In this document: piece by piece, positions 21,359-33,470 of the stretch | Layout of the letters: each line of letters opens with the position of its first letter | Numbering within the stretch: position 1 is the first letter of the stretch | DNA from: Ctenosaura bakeri | Lineage: Eukaryota > Chordata > Lepidosauria > Squamata > Iguanidae | Direction: 5' to 3' | NCBI GenBank assembly: GCA_948474755.1 | Contig: CAOLHI010000024.1 | Coordinates: 806,001-870,000, forward strand | DNA length: 64,000 bases | Position numbers and translations under genes: made by a program | The notes under the pieces: model-generated | Databases searched by the model: none | The model's input: only the letters and a program-made list of their open reading frames with translations | What the model was told of the DNA's origin: nothing

Positions 21359-22690
21359 TCCAGGACTTGAAGTCTGTCAGAACAATTATCTCTGGAAAGC
21401 CTTAACTGGTTAACATAAGGTTCTAGTCCAGAGTTCACCAATGTTATGCCCTCCAGAAGTTAGGTGATGGGGTCACGGAAGTTGTAATATCAACACTTCT
21501 AGAGGGCAGCAGATTGAGGATAGCTGTTCTAGCAGCTGGAACTCATCTTGACTACTAACTCTGGAATGTTAAACTGGATTGCAGAATTTCCTAGCTCATG
21601 GGATCAGTCTTGATTGACAATGTTAGGTAGTTCAGGACTGGCACCAATGAGAAAAGACAGGCTAGAACTCAACTTCTCTTTGTTCATGAGCAAGTTTGAC
21701 AGGATGGGATGAGGGAGCATGCCTCATGGACCCAGCTTTTTAAAGGGCCAAAATAAATAAATGAATAAATAAAGGGCAGGCATTGAAAATTAATGATCGG
21801 ACAGAAAAATCTCTCTGTCATTAGGCAAAGTGAAGCAAAGCTATTTGAGGACGCTTTATAGAGGGACAGATCACTGAAATCACATACAGCCCAATCTCTG
21901 GCTCTCTAGCTATTCACTCCATTTTTCTATCTTACCTGCTGCCTTTCTTTTCTCTTCTATTGACATAGTTCACATGAATTTGGTCAAGCAATCAAGTGTA
22001 AACAAAAGGAAATAGTTGTATAGATTAATAATGAAGGGGATCCATACAGCTTTGGAAAGCAACTAGTAGCTCTTCTAAAACTGTCTATGATTCTGAATGA
22101 GCCCTAATTTCTGCCAGTTCAGTCAAGCGGCAGACCTCTCCCCCACTTATCTGTCTACCTAGCCACTAGGGTCTAGGTAGTAAGTTTACTTGGATCAGAG
22201 CTTCAAATGTCTTTCAGTCCAAATTTCTGAAGCTCTAACTGGAAAGTTCAAAGAAGTATATTTCACCCAGGCTCTTGAACATCCACTTACTTCTCAGGGA
22301 CCACTATCAGTCCTCAGCTGTTCAAGCAGCTGTCATCATAGGATGCTTCCAAATGAGATTTTTTATAGTGCAATCACACTGTGTCCTTCATGAAAGTTTA
22401 GAGGAAGTCTAATAATTTTTGATTATTTGTAACCTGTCAGTATTTTGTCTATTTTTTTTTTAACTAGAGAAAATTTATTAAGGAAAAAGGATGAAATATA
22501 AGTACAGTGTCTTTCACTTGTTAGTAATGAAAGCTTTCTGTTTGGGAGCAGCCATAACTTCAAAACACAAAACCCATGACTCTGGACAGGGGGCCATAAC
22601 GTAAGCAAGTGTGGTGCTCCATGAAGAATTTAGAAATGATATCAATGACAATTCAAAATGAAATGAGATAGTGCCAGAAGATAAGATTTC
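21359..22690. other. Intergenic; partial hAT-like scrap, otherwise unassigned
   Basis: Around 21430-21530 the pattern TGCCCTCCAGAAGTT…ACTTCTAGAGGGCAGCA looks like a worn inverted-repeat hAT MITE. A short (AAAT)n stretch is at 21750-21772. The rest is unassigned. Confidence 0.5.
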
Positions 22691-24116
22691 CACATTGAGT
22701 GGCACTCAGTGAGCTACTGGGGAAGAGCAGAGGACAATTATGCATAGTGCTGTGGCTAATGAGACAACTGGACTCAAGCCAAAAGGACATTCAGCTTGTT
22801 AAGGTGTTCAGAGGCAAAAAGAATGTCCAAAGCTGCACAACACATAGGAACATGCAATGTGAGAAGCATAAATCAAGGGAAGCCAGGCATTGTAAAACAA
22901 GAAATAGAATGTATAAATATTGAAATACTTGGGGAGTGAGGTAAAGTGGACAGGAATGGGACATTTTGAGTCAGATAATTACACAGTGTTTAATTCAGGG
23001 AATGAAAATCTAAGAAGAAATGGATGACATGGTGAAGAGAGATACAGCACAAGCAGTCAAAGAATACAATACAAAGTCTGACTGAATCGTGTGAATAAGA
23101 CTAAAGGAAAAATCCATCAATATTACCTTAACCCAAGTTCATGCTCCAACTACAGAGGCAGGAGAAGAACAAATTGAAAGATTCTGTGGAGGTGCCCAGG
23201 AAGAGATTGATCACATACAAAAATAGGGCTTCTTGTTAGTCATAAGCAATTGGAATGCATAAGTAGAAAACAGATGGATCAAAAACTGTAGGAAAATTTG
23301 GCCTAGGATCAAGAAATGAAGCAAAAGACTGGCTGAATTTTGCTAGACCAACAGTTTATTCATTGTAAACATTCAAGCAACCAAAAAAGTAACCATATAC
23401 AAGGACAACACCTGATGACCAATATAGAAATCAAGTAGAATTGGAAGCAGAAGATGGAGAAGCTCCATTATCTCGGCAAAAAAAAGACGAGGAGCAGATT
23501 ATGGCACAGACCATGAACTGCTGATACCAAACATTAGAGTAAAGCTGAAGAAGAATACTAAAACAACCATAATGCCAAAATACAATGTGAAGAACATCCA
23601 CGTAGAATTGAGAGATAATGTAAAAAATAGATTTGCACTATTATGCCTAATTGATTGGGAGCAGGAAGAACTCTGGACTGGAGCCAAGGACATCATCAGA
23701 GAGGAATGAAAAAGAAACTATCTGTAGCCAAAAAGAGAAACCTCATAGATGACAGATAAAACTTTTCAAACAGTCAAAAACAGACAAGAAGCAAAAGTAA
23801 AATGTGGCAGAAATAGAGTCAGAATCCTGAATGCAACTGTTCAACGACTTGTGTGCAGAGACAAGGAGAACTGCTATAATAATCAATGCAGAGAAATAGA
23901 AGGTGACAATAAAAAGGGAAGAACAAGAGACTTCTTCCTCAAGATAAGAGAAATCAAAGGGAAATTTAAACCAAGAGTAGGGATGCCTTTGATTGTGTAG
24001 ATCATTAAAAGCTATGGATTGCTCTTAAAGAAATGGATGTGCCATAATATTTGACTGTCCTGATGCATACCTTTGACTTAGGACAAGAAGCTACAGACAG
24101 GACAGAATACTGAGAA

Positions 24117-24347
24117 ATGAAATGGTTTCTAGTTGGCAAGGGGGTCAGGCAAGTCTGCATTTTATCACCGTGTTTGTTTAATTTGCATGCTGAACATATC
24201 AGGATTAGACTCAGAGGAAGGAGGTGTAAAATGGGAGGAAGGAACATCAATGATATAAGATATGCAGATGACATCATATTACTAGCAGAAAATAGCAAAG
24301 ACTTGAAATTATTGTGGAAGAAAGTACAAAGACTGGTTTATAGTTGA
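24117..24347 (+). pseudogene. BovB reverse-transcriptase remnant
   Basis: This open stretch of 76 codons reads through the palm region: GKGVRQVCILSPCLFNLHAE, then NINDIRYADDIILLAENSKD with the catalytic YADD intact. In the active motif RQGC the glycine has become valine (RQVC). Upstream and downstream frames are shifted, so it is only a fragment. Confidence 0.85.
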
Positions 24348-24390
24348 ACTTTAAGAAAACAAAAATAATGACCACATTATTTTTGACCAC

Positions 24391-24528
24391 ATTCATAGAA
24401 ATGTAGAGTTGGAAGAGACCACAGGGGCCATCCAGTCCAACCCCCTGCCATGCAGGAACACCCTCAAAGCACTCCCGACAGATGGCCATCAAGCCTCTGC
24501 TTAAAAACCTCCAAGGAAGGAGCCTCTT
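24391..24528 (-). mobile_element. CR1-type 3' end inserted in BovB
   Basis: The pattern AGAGTTGGAAGAGACCACAG, GGCCATCCAGTCCAACCCCC, TGCCATGCAGGAACACC is the antisense of the CR1 3' end. It separates BovB polymerase sequence from the C-terminal BovB sequence that resumes after it. A direct repeat TTTACATAAATTTA follows at 24527-24540 and 24551-24564. Confidence 0.8.
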
Positions 24529-25055
24529 TACATAAATTTACATTTACATGCTTTACATAAATTTAAAGCAGATGATGAAGACATTGAAATTGCTCAAGAT
24601 TTTCCATATCTTGGCTCAGTAATTAATCAGAATGGAGACTCTAGTAAAAAAAATCAGAAAAAGAGTAGGACTTAGAAGGGCAGCTATAAAGGAACTAGAC
24701 AAGTTCCTGAAGTGTCAAAAATATAATTGAATACTAAAGTTAGGATTGTCCATGCTATCGTATTCCCAATTTTCTGTGTATGTTTGTGAAAGCTGGACAG
24801 TGAAGAAAATTGATAGGAAAAAAAATCAGCTCTTTTTGAAATGTGCTGGAGAAGAGTTCTATGGATACCAGGCACTACTAGAAAGACAAATAAATGGGTC
24901 CCAGAGCAAATCAACTCTTCCTAGAAACCAAGATGACTAAACTGAAGCTGTCATAATCTGGCTATATTAAGAGACAACATGGTTCACTAGAATAGACAAA
25001 TAAGGTGGAAGGCAGCAGAAAAAGAGGAAGACAGCATTACAGATGGATAGACTCA

Positions 25056-25240
25056 GGGCATTTCTGCACTACATTGTCATAGTGCTATTATTCCATTTTC
25101 AACATCCTGTGGAATTCTGGGGTTTGTAGTTCTCTCTGACTGAGAATTCTAAATGCCCTTCCCTAAACTGCAAATCCCAGGATTCCATAGGATGTTGAAA
25201 GTGGAATAATAGCACTATAAGGAAGCACGATAAGGACGTG
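25056..25240. mobile_element. Palindromic MITE, copy D, inside BovB
   Basis: It starts GGGCATTTCTGCACTACATT and shares TTCCATTTTCAACATCCTGT and GGGTTTGTAGTT with copies A-C. The outer right end is eroded. BovB sequence (GGATAGACTCA) stops on the left and resumes with TCAAGGAAGAC on the right. The junction does not give a clean duplication. Confidence 0.8.
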
Positions 25241-25267
25241 TCAAGGAAGACATGTCTCTGAATCTTC

Positions 25268-25734
25268 GGCCCTTTCCATATGTGGGGGGGGGAATGCCCA
25301 AAAACGGAGCTTACCCACTTTGTTTTTCCGCCGGCCGAGTCCATCCCCACGAGGAGCAGTGCGAGTTAGCTGCTCCACAGTCCTCCGGCATCCGAAATGG
25401 CGGCTTCCGGTTGGTGGAGGCTCTCCACCAACCGGAGAAGCTCACCAGTCGAAAGCCCGCCCCTGGAAGATCTGCAGGCACGCACTTGCGTGCGCCTGCA
25501 AATCTGCTCCAGAGCCAGGCAATGGAGCTACACGGCTTCGCTCGCTCCGTGCTTTTTAAAAGTCTCAAAAAAGAGGTTTTTAAAAACCACGCTGCGCAAC
25601 CAGTTCTGGTCACGCAGAACCGGACTGAGGTGTGGATCTACAGAAAGTAGTCCACCCCAGTCCACTCTACTGTGCAGAAGACCTCCGCTGGAGGTCGCTC
25701 TGCACCATTTTAAATTCCCAGTGCGGAAATGGCC
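25268..25734. mobile_element. GGCC-ended non-autonomous DNA transposon, copy 1
   Basis: The left end is GGCCCTTTCCATATG and the right end reversed is GGCCATTTCCGCACTGG. It is flanked by TTC on both sides (25265-25267 and 25735-25737). Removing it and one TTC rejoins the BovB sequence GAATCTTCAAGATCTG exactly. It is GC-rich inside. Chance frames of up to 132 codons in it are not genes. Confidence 0.85.
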
Positions 25735-25757
25735 TTCAAGATCTGTGCAGGGTGGTT

Positions 25758-26687
25758 TTTTGTTTTTTTTTTTAAATTTTTATTAATTATATAACTAAAT
25801 CACAAATACAAAACAAGAAAAAAAAATTAAACACCATGTGATATACATAATAGTGAATTAAAATAATTTTTTTTCTTTTTCTTTTTTTTCTCTTCTCTTA
25901 AGCAATACTAACTTTCATTGTTATTTTGCACCTTTACCCTTAAATTTATAAATCTGTTCAACTATTATAATTTCACATTTAATTCAATATTTTTCACATC
26001 CCCTTTAATCTATTTCTATTGTTAATTCATTTAACTTTTTTTTTAAAAAAACATTGACATCACTTATCCTTTTAAATCTATAAATCACAAGTTTAACACA
26101 CACACCTACTAAGAATTACAAAATATACAACATAAAAGAAAAACAAAACTAAAACTAAAAAATACCCACCCCCAGAGCCAACTTTTTATTTAATCCACTT
26201 TCCAAAATTGCCATTCTTCTTTTGACAGGGTAGTATTACTATCTCTTTTCAGAACTTTATCCAAAAATATTTTCCAAATTTCTTCAAAATCATTCCCTTT
26301 AACCAAACCTTTCATAAACCTAATTCTACATGTTAGTTTATCATTAATTGCGATTTTCCACACTTCGTTATACCATTCCTCTATTTGAAATTTTTCATTT
26401 GCTTTCCATTTTTTTGCTATTATTAATCTCGCTGCAGTTAACAAATTTGTTATTAATTCTTTCTTTACTTGAGTACACTCAACCTTATCATATATAGATA
26501 ACAATGCAATATTTGGACATACTGGTATATCTGCTCCTATAATCTCTTTTATCTCTTTAAAAACCTTTTGCCAAAACTCCATTATCTTATTGCAATTCCA
26601 CCACATATGCATATATGTACCAATTTCTTGACATCCTCTCCAACATAATCTTGAATATTTCTCATCTATTTGATTTAATTTCACTGG
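25758..26687 (-). mobile_element. 5'-truncated L1 with perfect target-site duplication
   Basis: The element lies on the minus strand, with its 3' tail as a T-run at the left. It is bounded by the identical 20-mer AAGATCTGTGCAGGGTGGTT at 25738-25757 and 26688-26707; the last two T may be shared with the tail. The perfect duplication and the long open frame point to a fairly recent insertion. Confidence 0.93.
26190..26684 (-). pseudogene. L1 ORF2 C-terminal fragment, open
   Basis: A 164-codon open stretch encodes the C-terminal end of L1 ORF2, including the cysteine-rich segment SRLCWRGCQEIGTYMHMWWN that typifies L1 proteins (near residues 11-30). The insertion is truncated at the 5' side, so the endonuclease and polymerase domains are absent and it cannot act alone. 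Confidence 0.88.
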
Positions 26688-26805
26688 AAGATCTGTGCAG
26701 GGTGGTTGATGATAGGGTGACTTGGAGGTCTCTCACGGGGTCTCCATAAGTCCAAGTGCACTTGACAGGAGTTAACAACAAAAACAAATCAGTGTACTTT
26801 GTCCA

Positions 26806-28540
26806 GTATAACAAAGTATTGTAAGGAGATGGGGGAAGTGATTTATAGGTAAAGAGAATTTAAATTAATTAAAAATTAATTGATTAAATTAATTAAAATT
26901 AAAATTAATTAAAAATTTGCCTAGCCAGATAAGTCTTTCCCAGGAAACTACTACAACCATTGAATACTAGAATTAAAGGTGGATGTAAAAGAATCTTAAA
27001 TAATTTACCCAACCTACAGTTAGGCTATTTAAATAAAATAATCCTGGAGCAGTGCAACAAAGTGTGGGCCAAACATCGTGTACCTTTGCTTTTTTTTTTT
27101 TTTAAAGGAAGCTTATTTCAGTCTCCATTATCCAAAATTCTTCAGGCTGGATGCTGTCTGCTCAGAATTGTTTCAATGCTTTGGGCTAAATCTATCATCT
27201 CAGGACTGGACCACAATATTCTGCCCACTTGAAATCTCTTTTTGTCCTCCAAGAATCTCTTTGGAAGGGGTGGTGGAGAGAATTGTTCCCTCCATATTCC
27301 ATAGATCGAAATATTCAATTGATGGAGTAGTTAACTGGATTAACCAACTAGTTTCAATGGGAGAGTTAAGTTTTTATGTAATTCTGCAATCTTAAGTACA
27401 TTTACTAGGGAGCAAGCCCAGAGTAAAACACTATGCTAGATTATACTGTAAACCCAAAAGAAAACACAATAGCACTTAAAATGCTTCTTTGGCTCACTTG
27501 TGAGCATTACAGAGCATTAATTGTGACTACCTATTCAGAATTTGTCCCTATGTGAGAATTTTAACTTGTATTGATTGTTACTTTTTGCAGAATAAATGTT
27601 TCTGTGGGCCTGAAAGGCTATCATCTACATTAAGCAGCTCACAGCACAGCACATAGCAATTAATTATTACAAAGACATAAGTGAGGATAGCATTGGTATA
27701 AGCAATCTGTTGATGCCTTACTATGGGACTTCATAAAACACTTTCCTAATTATCCCAAGTAACTAATACATATGTTCTGGCAATGTTGAGAAAGACTGGA
27801 CAGAAAAAGCAGGAACTGGAATAAAACCCAATAGGATGGTGTACAACAAAGTCATTTGGGTGAACCTGCTCACCACACAGGAAAAGTGAGAAATGCTTAT
27901 AAAGGTAGAGAAGCTTTTAATTCAGTGGTCTGCTGATAGAGTAATGTGAAAATACAAGTATATAATAAAGAGGGGAGAAGCTATGCACACAAATTCATTT
28001 AATACCACAACTCAGTTAAACTAGAGGTTATATCAAATATCTATTGAATAAGGAAGCCTTACTTTCATTTTTACTTGCATGCCAGTTCTGTTTTCCAGTT
28101 TCTAAATTCTGGCCACAAAGGGACCCAAGGAGAATGAATTACATTTAGAGAACAAACCACATATAGCTAGAAAATTCTGGGGGTTTGATGTGCCATTTGC
28201 AGGAATACAGGTTTATTAAGCTTGAAATAAAGTTTGAGGCTCTCAAACACTGAAAGAAGTATATTGTAGTCTGCAAAATGACAAACTACATTAAACATGA
28301 CAGAGAGATTGTGAAGAGGGGAGATGCATTCTACTCAGTTAAAGTGCCTGCTGCTGAAGCAAGAGTCCTCCTTTCTTCCTGACCAAGTAATTTAAGCCTC
28401 TCCTTACCCACTTCTTGAGGGGGGCTGCAAACCAACAGCATCCCTCCCCCAAATGTTAGGGTGGAGTGAGCCAAGAAGGTGGCTCTTGTTTACTCCTTGG
28501 ACATTGACCTGTGGAGTTCCACATGGATCTCTTTTGTCCC
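26806..28540. other. Intergenic, no gene recognised
   Basis: An AT-rich (TTAATTAAA)-type low-complexity tract lies at about 26858-26918. The remainder, including a T-run at 27089-27104, shows nothing I can name. Confidence 0.65.
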
Positions 28541-29690
28541 TCATTTTGTTTAAAGTCTAAATGAAACCACTAGGAAAGGTTTCTGGAATTTTGGGGTTCA
28601 GTGCCACCAGTATGATGATGATGCCCACCTCTATGTCTCCTTCCCACTTAAATCAAGATGTTATTTTGGTACTAATGGACTGGTACCAGTATGAAAATAG
28701 AAGCTTTATGCAGATGAGACAGAAGGGCGCCTGGTCAGTCTTAAGGCAGGCTGGAAATAGAGGTTCAAGCTGTATTACATGGAGTCATGCTCCCTCTGAA
28801 AACACAGGTTAGTCTGAGTGTACCCCTGGACTGAGCCTTGCTGGATACTCAAGTTTCAGTAGTGGCTAGGAGTGCACTTGCACAATTAAAATAGTTTGCC
28901 AGCTGTATTTGTTCTGGGTTGTATCTGACTTGGCCATGGTGATGCATGCCTCAGGTACATTCCACTTGGCACTGTGAGGCCACCCCTAAAGAAAATTTGG
29001 AAATTTCAACTTGCAACCAGTTTGTTAATCGGCTGGCTAAAGGAAGGACAGAGCTCCCTAGTTACATCAGCTCCACTGGCTGTTACTCTATTTGCGGGCA
29101 CAATTCAAAGTGCTGGTTGTGACCTATAAAGGCTTCTGTGGCTCAGGTTGAGGCTATCTGAAAAACGGTGTCTTCCTATATGATCTTGCCTAAGCTCTAA
29201 GATTTTGTTGAGAGGCACTTCTCTCAATCCCACCAACTTTAAATGAATGTCTGGTGGGAACATGGGAGAAGGCCTTTTCTGTGGCAGCTCCAAGTCATTT
29301 GAACTCATTACTTGGGGAGGCTAGACTGGCTCCCTCATTATTGTCCTGTTAGCAGAAAAAGACTTTTCCATGTCAGTAGGTGTTTCTGAAATGATTGTTT
29401 TACATGTTAAGAACTCTGTTTAAGTGTGCTGCACTACTTTAAAATTAGACCCGTGCTTTTAAATTAATGTCGTAAATTGATTTCATTCTGTAGACAGTTT
29501 AATACTATTTCAGTCTTACCTTAATTTTTCTACATTTTTAGCTGTGTATGGTTTTACTTATATTTCATTTTATCCTGTAAGCAGTTTGAGTCCCATTCTT
29601 GGGCAGAAAGGTAGAGATTCTTAGTACAGTTTACAATCTGCTGACAAAAATCTCTGTATCGTTTTTTTAAATATATGTGTCAAATATATG
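28540..29690 (+). mobile_element. L2-like LINE fragment, RT core to 3' end
   Basis: The frame near 28600-28665 reads QYDDDAHLYVSF, a form of the YADD reverse-transcriptase motif of L2/CR1-clade LINEs. The copy runs on through CATCAGCTCCACTGGCTGTT and GGCCTTTTCTGTGGCAGCTC to a 3' tail GTTTGAGTCCCATTCTTGGG (near 29585). Multiple frame breaks are present. Confidence 0.78.
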
Positions 29691-29719
29691 TATCAAAACC
29701 TATGGCTTTGATCCAGAAT

Positions 29720-29790
29720 CTCCCAGCTATGGGTGGTAGAGTTCCTTCCATGCACAGAAGGCTTCTGATCTGCCAGAATAGGAGAGGAGG
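29720..29790 (+). mobile_element. Worn tRNA-headed SINE scrap
   Basis: GCTATGGGTGGTAGAG followed by TCCATGCACAGAAGG resembles the head of a tRNA-derived SINE whose intact form reads GGCTCAGTGGTAGAG. Only the head part is discernible. Confidence 0.45.
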
Positions 29791-31300
29791 TGATTTTCAC
29801 TGATTTGCTCTCCCCTAGATCCTTCTCCCAAATTATGATCTAGAGAACTTGGGTCTGCAATAGGAGGAAAGAATAGGTGAAAATCACCTTTTCCCAAGAG
29901 CCTTGATCTGCTCACAGAGTTGTTGCACTGGTTAAAAAAAAGTTTAAAACTCTATCTCTTTTATAGTCATTGAAGGACTGGCACATTTGGACATACTAAT
30001 AAATCACGGTTTAGCACATGTCTGTGGCCCAGAGGTGGAATGGAGCCCACAGAGACCTACAGTGTGGCCCACCATGGGTATCAGTTTTTACTACTGCTTC
30101 TCATTTCTCCCCTGACCTGCTGCCATCATTGCAGCCATGCTGGGGATAAGGTTGCATGGAGGTAATTTTCCTCACTTGCTGCCTTCTCCAGTGCAACCTG
30201 CCAGACCACATGCCCTTGATCTGTTCCCTGACACTCCACTGTGTTTTTTATATTTTCCTTTCTGACATCTAAATCCAGGTTTTTCTTTGGTACGTTCCTG
30301 GCATTGTTACCTAGCTATGACCTTATACTTTGGCATCTCTTTAAATTCAGACCAGAAATCTGAAAGCGTTTGATTATTGATATTGGATGTAGTTTCACTG
30401 CAGAAATTCCTAAGCCAGTTTTTAAAATCAACAGTGTAATTAATTAATCTAATTTTAAGTAGTTTATTCATCAGTCAGTTTTTCTGCTCTTTCCTAACAT
30501 TGCGATTCTAAATTGGAAGGAAAACCAAAGGCAGCTTCATCATTTAATATTACTCCATTAATTTCCATGGATGAATTTTCCCTGTTTGAGAACAAGTACA
30601 GCATTTTTCATGCAAACAATGCAAAGTTTTCATAGTTTTAGTCATACCAGTATAAATGGCTAAAATTAACTAGCAGGGTCCATCCATCATGCACTGTTCT
30701 CCAGTGTATCCAGGTTGTGCTTACACAGCACAAGCTGAGTAAAATTGGATAGCCTCATGGTTTCTTTCCTGTCCCTGGTTAGATGGGAAGCAGAAGCTTT
30801 TTGAACTATGGAATTTTGCCTGAACCATTTTTGTTACGTAACATTACTTTTCAAGTTGTGACATTGACTTGTCTGTATTAAGATGAAAATGTATGCCTAG
30901 CACTCTGGCTAATTCAGAATAAATTCTGATGGCAAGTGTCATTTCATCCAGCTGCAATCATTACTGCTGGGTTGTCTCTGCCTTTGTGGAAGCTTTATAT
31001 CCTCGCAGAACTAGTCTCATGAACTACGACACAGCAATTTTTGGCAGCAAGTGCCACCCATCCCAGTTCAGTGTGCTGACAAATAAAAATAAGAGTCCTA
31101 TGGGTAGGCCAGTCATCAATGAGGTTGCCTTTTAGACAGAGCCACTTCAGGGGAAGACTATTTATTTATTTGATTTTATCCCACCTTTCTCCATAGATGA
31201 CCCACAGGCAAGGACCTCTCCTGCTGTTTGAAAGAAGATAGAGGGTTGTCATACCTTCTTTATTTATTTGTAAGAGGCCTCCTAAGCATGTATTTTCAAA
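29791..31300. other. Intergenic, no gene recognised
   Basis: Mostly unassigned. A short LINE-tail antisense piece (TTTATTTATTTGATTTTATCC) lies at about 31158-31195. Confidence 0.6.
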
Positions 31301-31309
31301 AGAGATGGG

Positions 31310-33470
31310 GGGGGGCTTAGGTTGCCCTCGGGTTGAAAATGCTGCTGGTGAATGCCAGCATGATCATGATGATTTGGCCACATATCACATAGACTTTGTT
31401 GGATGAGGTTGGAGGTGAGGTCATCTCACTTTTATCTTTGTCCAGCAGGATTCTCTGTGCAGCGGCAGACAAGACTAAGGGGAGCAGGGAGGTGGAGTTG
31501 CAGTGGTTTGTCAGGATTCCATCTCTCAACCAGGTGCTGATCCCACAATTTTCTGGGTTTAAGTGTGTATCTAAAGGTTGGTGGCTGGGACAAGATAGGA
31601 ATTCTGTTGGTGTACATCACACCTCATTGGGTTTCTGGATAAATGGATTATCTAAGCCCAGTTCAACCTAGGTTCAGGCCTGACTGAGACAGAGACAGCT
31701 TTGATTGCCTTAGTGGATGACCCACCCCTGCTCCACACTTTCCCTTCCTGAGCTAGCTAGTGTGATCCCAGGTTTGGTATTGGAGTCTCTTCATCTTGTG
31801 GTGTTGTGGGATTTCAACACTGGTGCTGAAATTGCAGTGGTTCAGAACCTCATATTTGCTACAACAACCATGGGCCTGTCCCAAGAAGTGACTGGAACCA
31901 CTCATGCTGCTGCGTACACTCTGGACCTTGTTTTCTGTGATGGGTTGGATGATGGTGATCTAGGAGTGAAGGAATTTTACTTAATTCTGTTTTCATGAAC
32001 AGATCACTATCTGGTGGGGTGTAGACTTGCTGGGACTCAGAACCTCTTTGGGGTTGGGGAACTGATTCAGATGGTCCACACCAGTAGGCTTATGGATCCA
32101 AGTGGTTACCTGATAGCTTATTTCCTAATGGCCTGGTGTTTCCTGCTGCCTTGCAGGTGATTGTGTTGACCTCTGGAATGGAGAAATGGCCAGGGCAATG
32201 GATACAATCACTCCTGAATGTCCCCTGTAATGGCGTGAAGCCAAACCAGCCCCCTGGTTTTCCAAGGAGCTGGCAGTAATAAGAGGAATGAAATGGTGAC
32301 TAAAATGACATTGGCAAAAATCTCAAAATGAGGCTGATATAATACAGGCTACAGCCATCCCTTCAGCAATGCAGGCAGGAAAAACAATCTTCTGTGCCAC
32401 CTTTGTATCTGCAAGAAGCTTGCCAGCAAAACTGTTTTGAGTGATCAGGGGCCTTTTAGATGCTGGCCATATGAACAGAGTCCAAATCACTCAATAGCCT
32501 TTTGTGACTAACTTGTCTGGCACTTTGCAGATAAAATCACTTGCATCCACTCAGACTTGGATGCTACAATTAACACAGTGGTTGTAACTTTGGATCCCAC
32601 CTGTCAAATTATAATAGATCCTTTTCAATATGTGCTGCCCAAGGAAGTGGACAGGATTCTTGGAAAGGTGAGGCTGCCACATATGTATTAGATCCTTGCC
32701 CTTCTAGGCTTATTTTTAAAAAACAGAAGAAGACTGGCTGAATAGGTAGAGAGAGTAGTCAGGCCTCACTGAAACAAGGCAGATTTCAATTGTGCCTAAA
32801 GCAGGCAGTTATGAGACCACTGTTGAAAATACTCTCCCTGAATTCTACCATATTACATAACCAATGGCCAATTTTCAAAATTTTGGGGGTAAGGCCAAGA
32901 GAAGTTGTCTGGAATTTTTGGATCTGGTGCCATCAGTAAGCGGATGGCCCACAGCTCTACTATTTTTCACCTCAATCAGAGGGTGCTGCCTTGGTTCCAA
33001 ATCTGTGCTTGACATCAGCAACAGACTAATGAATGGCAAACAAATTGAAACATAATCCAGACAAGAAAGAGGTATATCTGGTCAGTCAAAAGGCAGATCA
33101 GGGAAAAGAGACTCAGACAAGGCTGGATGGTATTACACTTCCCCTGAAAACAGAGGCTTGCAGCTTGGATGTACTCCTGGACTCGACTGTGCAGGTGGAA
33201 GGCCACATTTTGACAGTGGCCAGGACCGCATCTGCACAGTTTAGGCTTTTGTATGAGCTGCACTTTTTCCTTGAGACATTGGATCTTGCTATTGTGGCAT
33301 ATACATTAGTGACATCCTGATTAGATTACTCTAATGTGCACTGTTTGGGGATTCCTTTGAAGATTGTTCAGAAACTTCAGCTAGTCCAAAGAGCTGCAAC
33401 AAGATTGTTAACTGAGGCTAGCTAGAGGAAGTCCACAACTCCCTTGGTACATTGTTTGGATGTGCAGTCC
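31310..33470 (+). mobile_element. L2-like LINE, endonuclease through reverse-transcriptase end
   Basis: The left part encodes a recognisable endonuclease end: LPELASVIPGLVLESLHLVV, then a form of the GDFN motif (WDFNTG) and AAYTLDLVFCDGLDDGDLG (31717-31998). Later parts are polymerase scraps, and 33010-33470 is the C-terminal coding end shared with the copy at 12885. The middle is shortened relative to a full element. All frames are broken. Confidence 0.82.

Larger units (their letters stand above)
22690..26805 (+). mobile_element. BovB/RTE LINE, near full span, decayed and invaded
   Basis: BovB is an RTE-clade LINE with an apurinic-type endonuclease and a reverse transcriptase in one ORF, and it mobilises squamate SINEs. 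The 5' part (GTGAGCTACTGGGGAAGAGC), endonuclease scraps such as GTDHELLIPN (near 23505) and reverse-transcriptase pieces such as VGKGVRQVCILSPCLFNLHA (24133) with RYADDIILL (24260) are visible in broken frames. A deletion near 23985 joins the connector to FDCVD, removing part of the polymerase. The 3' end (GGTGACTTGGAGGTCTCTCA) closes near 26720-26805. Several later insertions sit inside it. Confidence 0.88.

Noticed and set aside
25053..25243. TCA target duplication around palindromic MITE copy D
   Set aside because: Comparison with the uninterrupted BovB at 37030-37060 (GACTCAATCAAAG) does not rejoin cleanly, so the duplication is not supported.
25252..25786. Frames of 79-132 codons on both strands
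   Set aside because: They lie in the GGCC-ended transposon copy 1, and the frames cross its borders.
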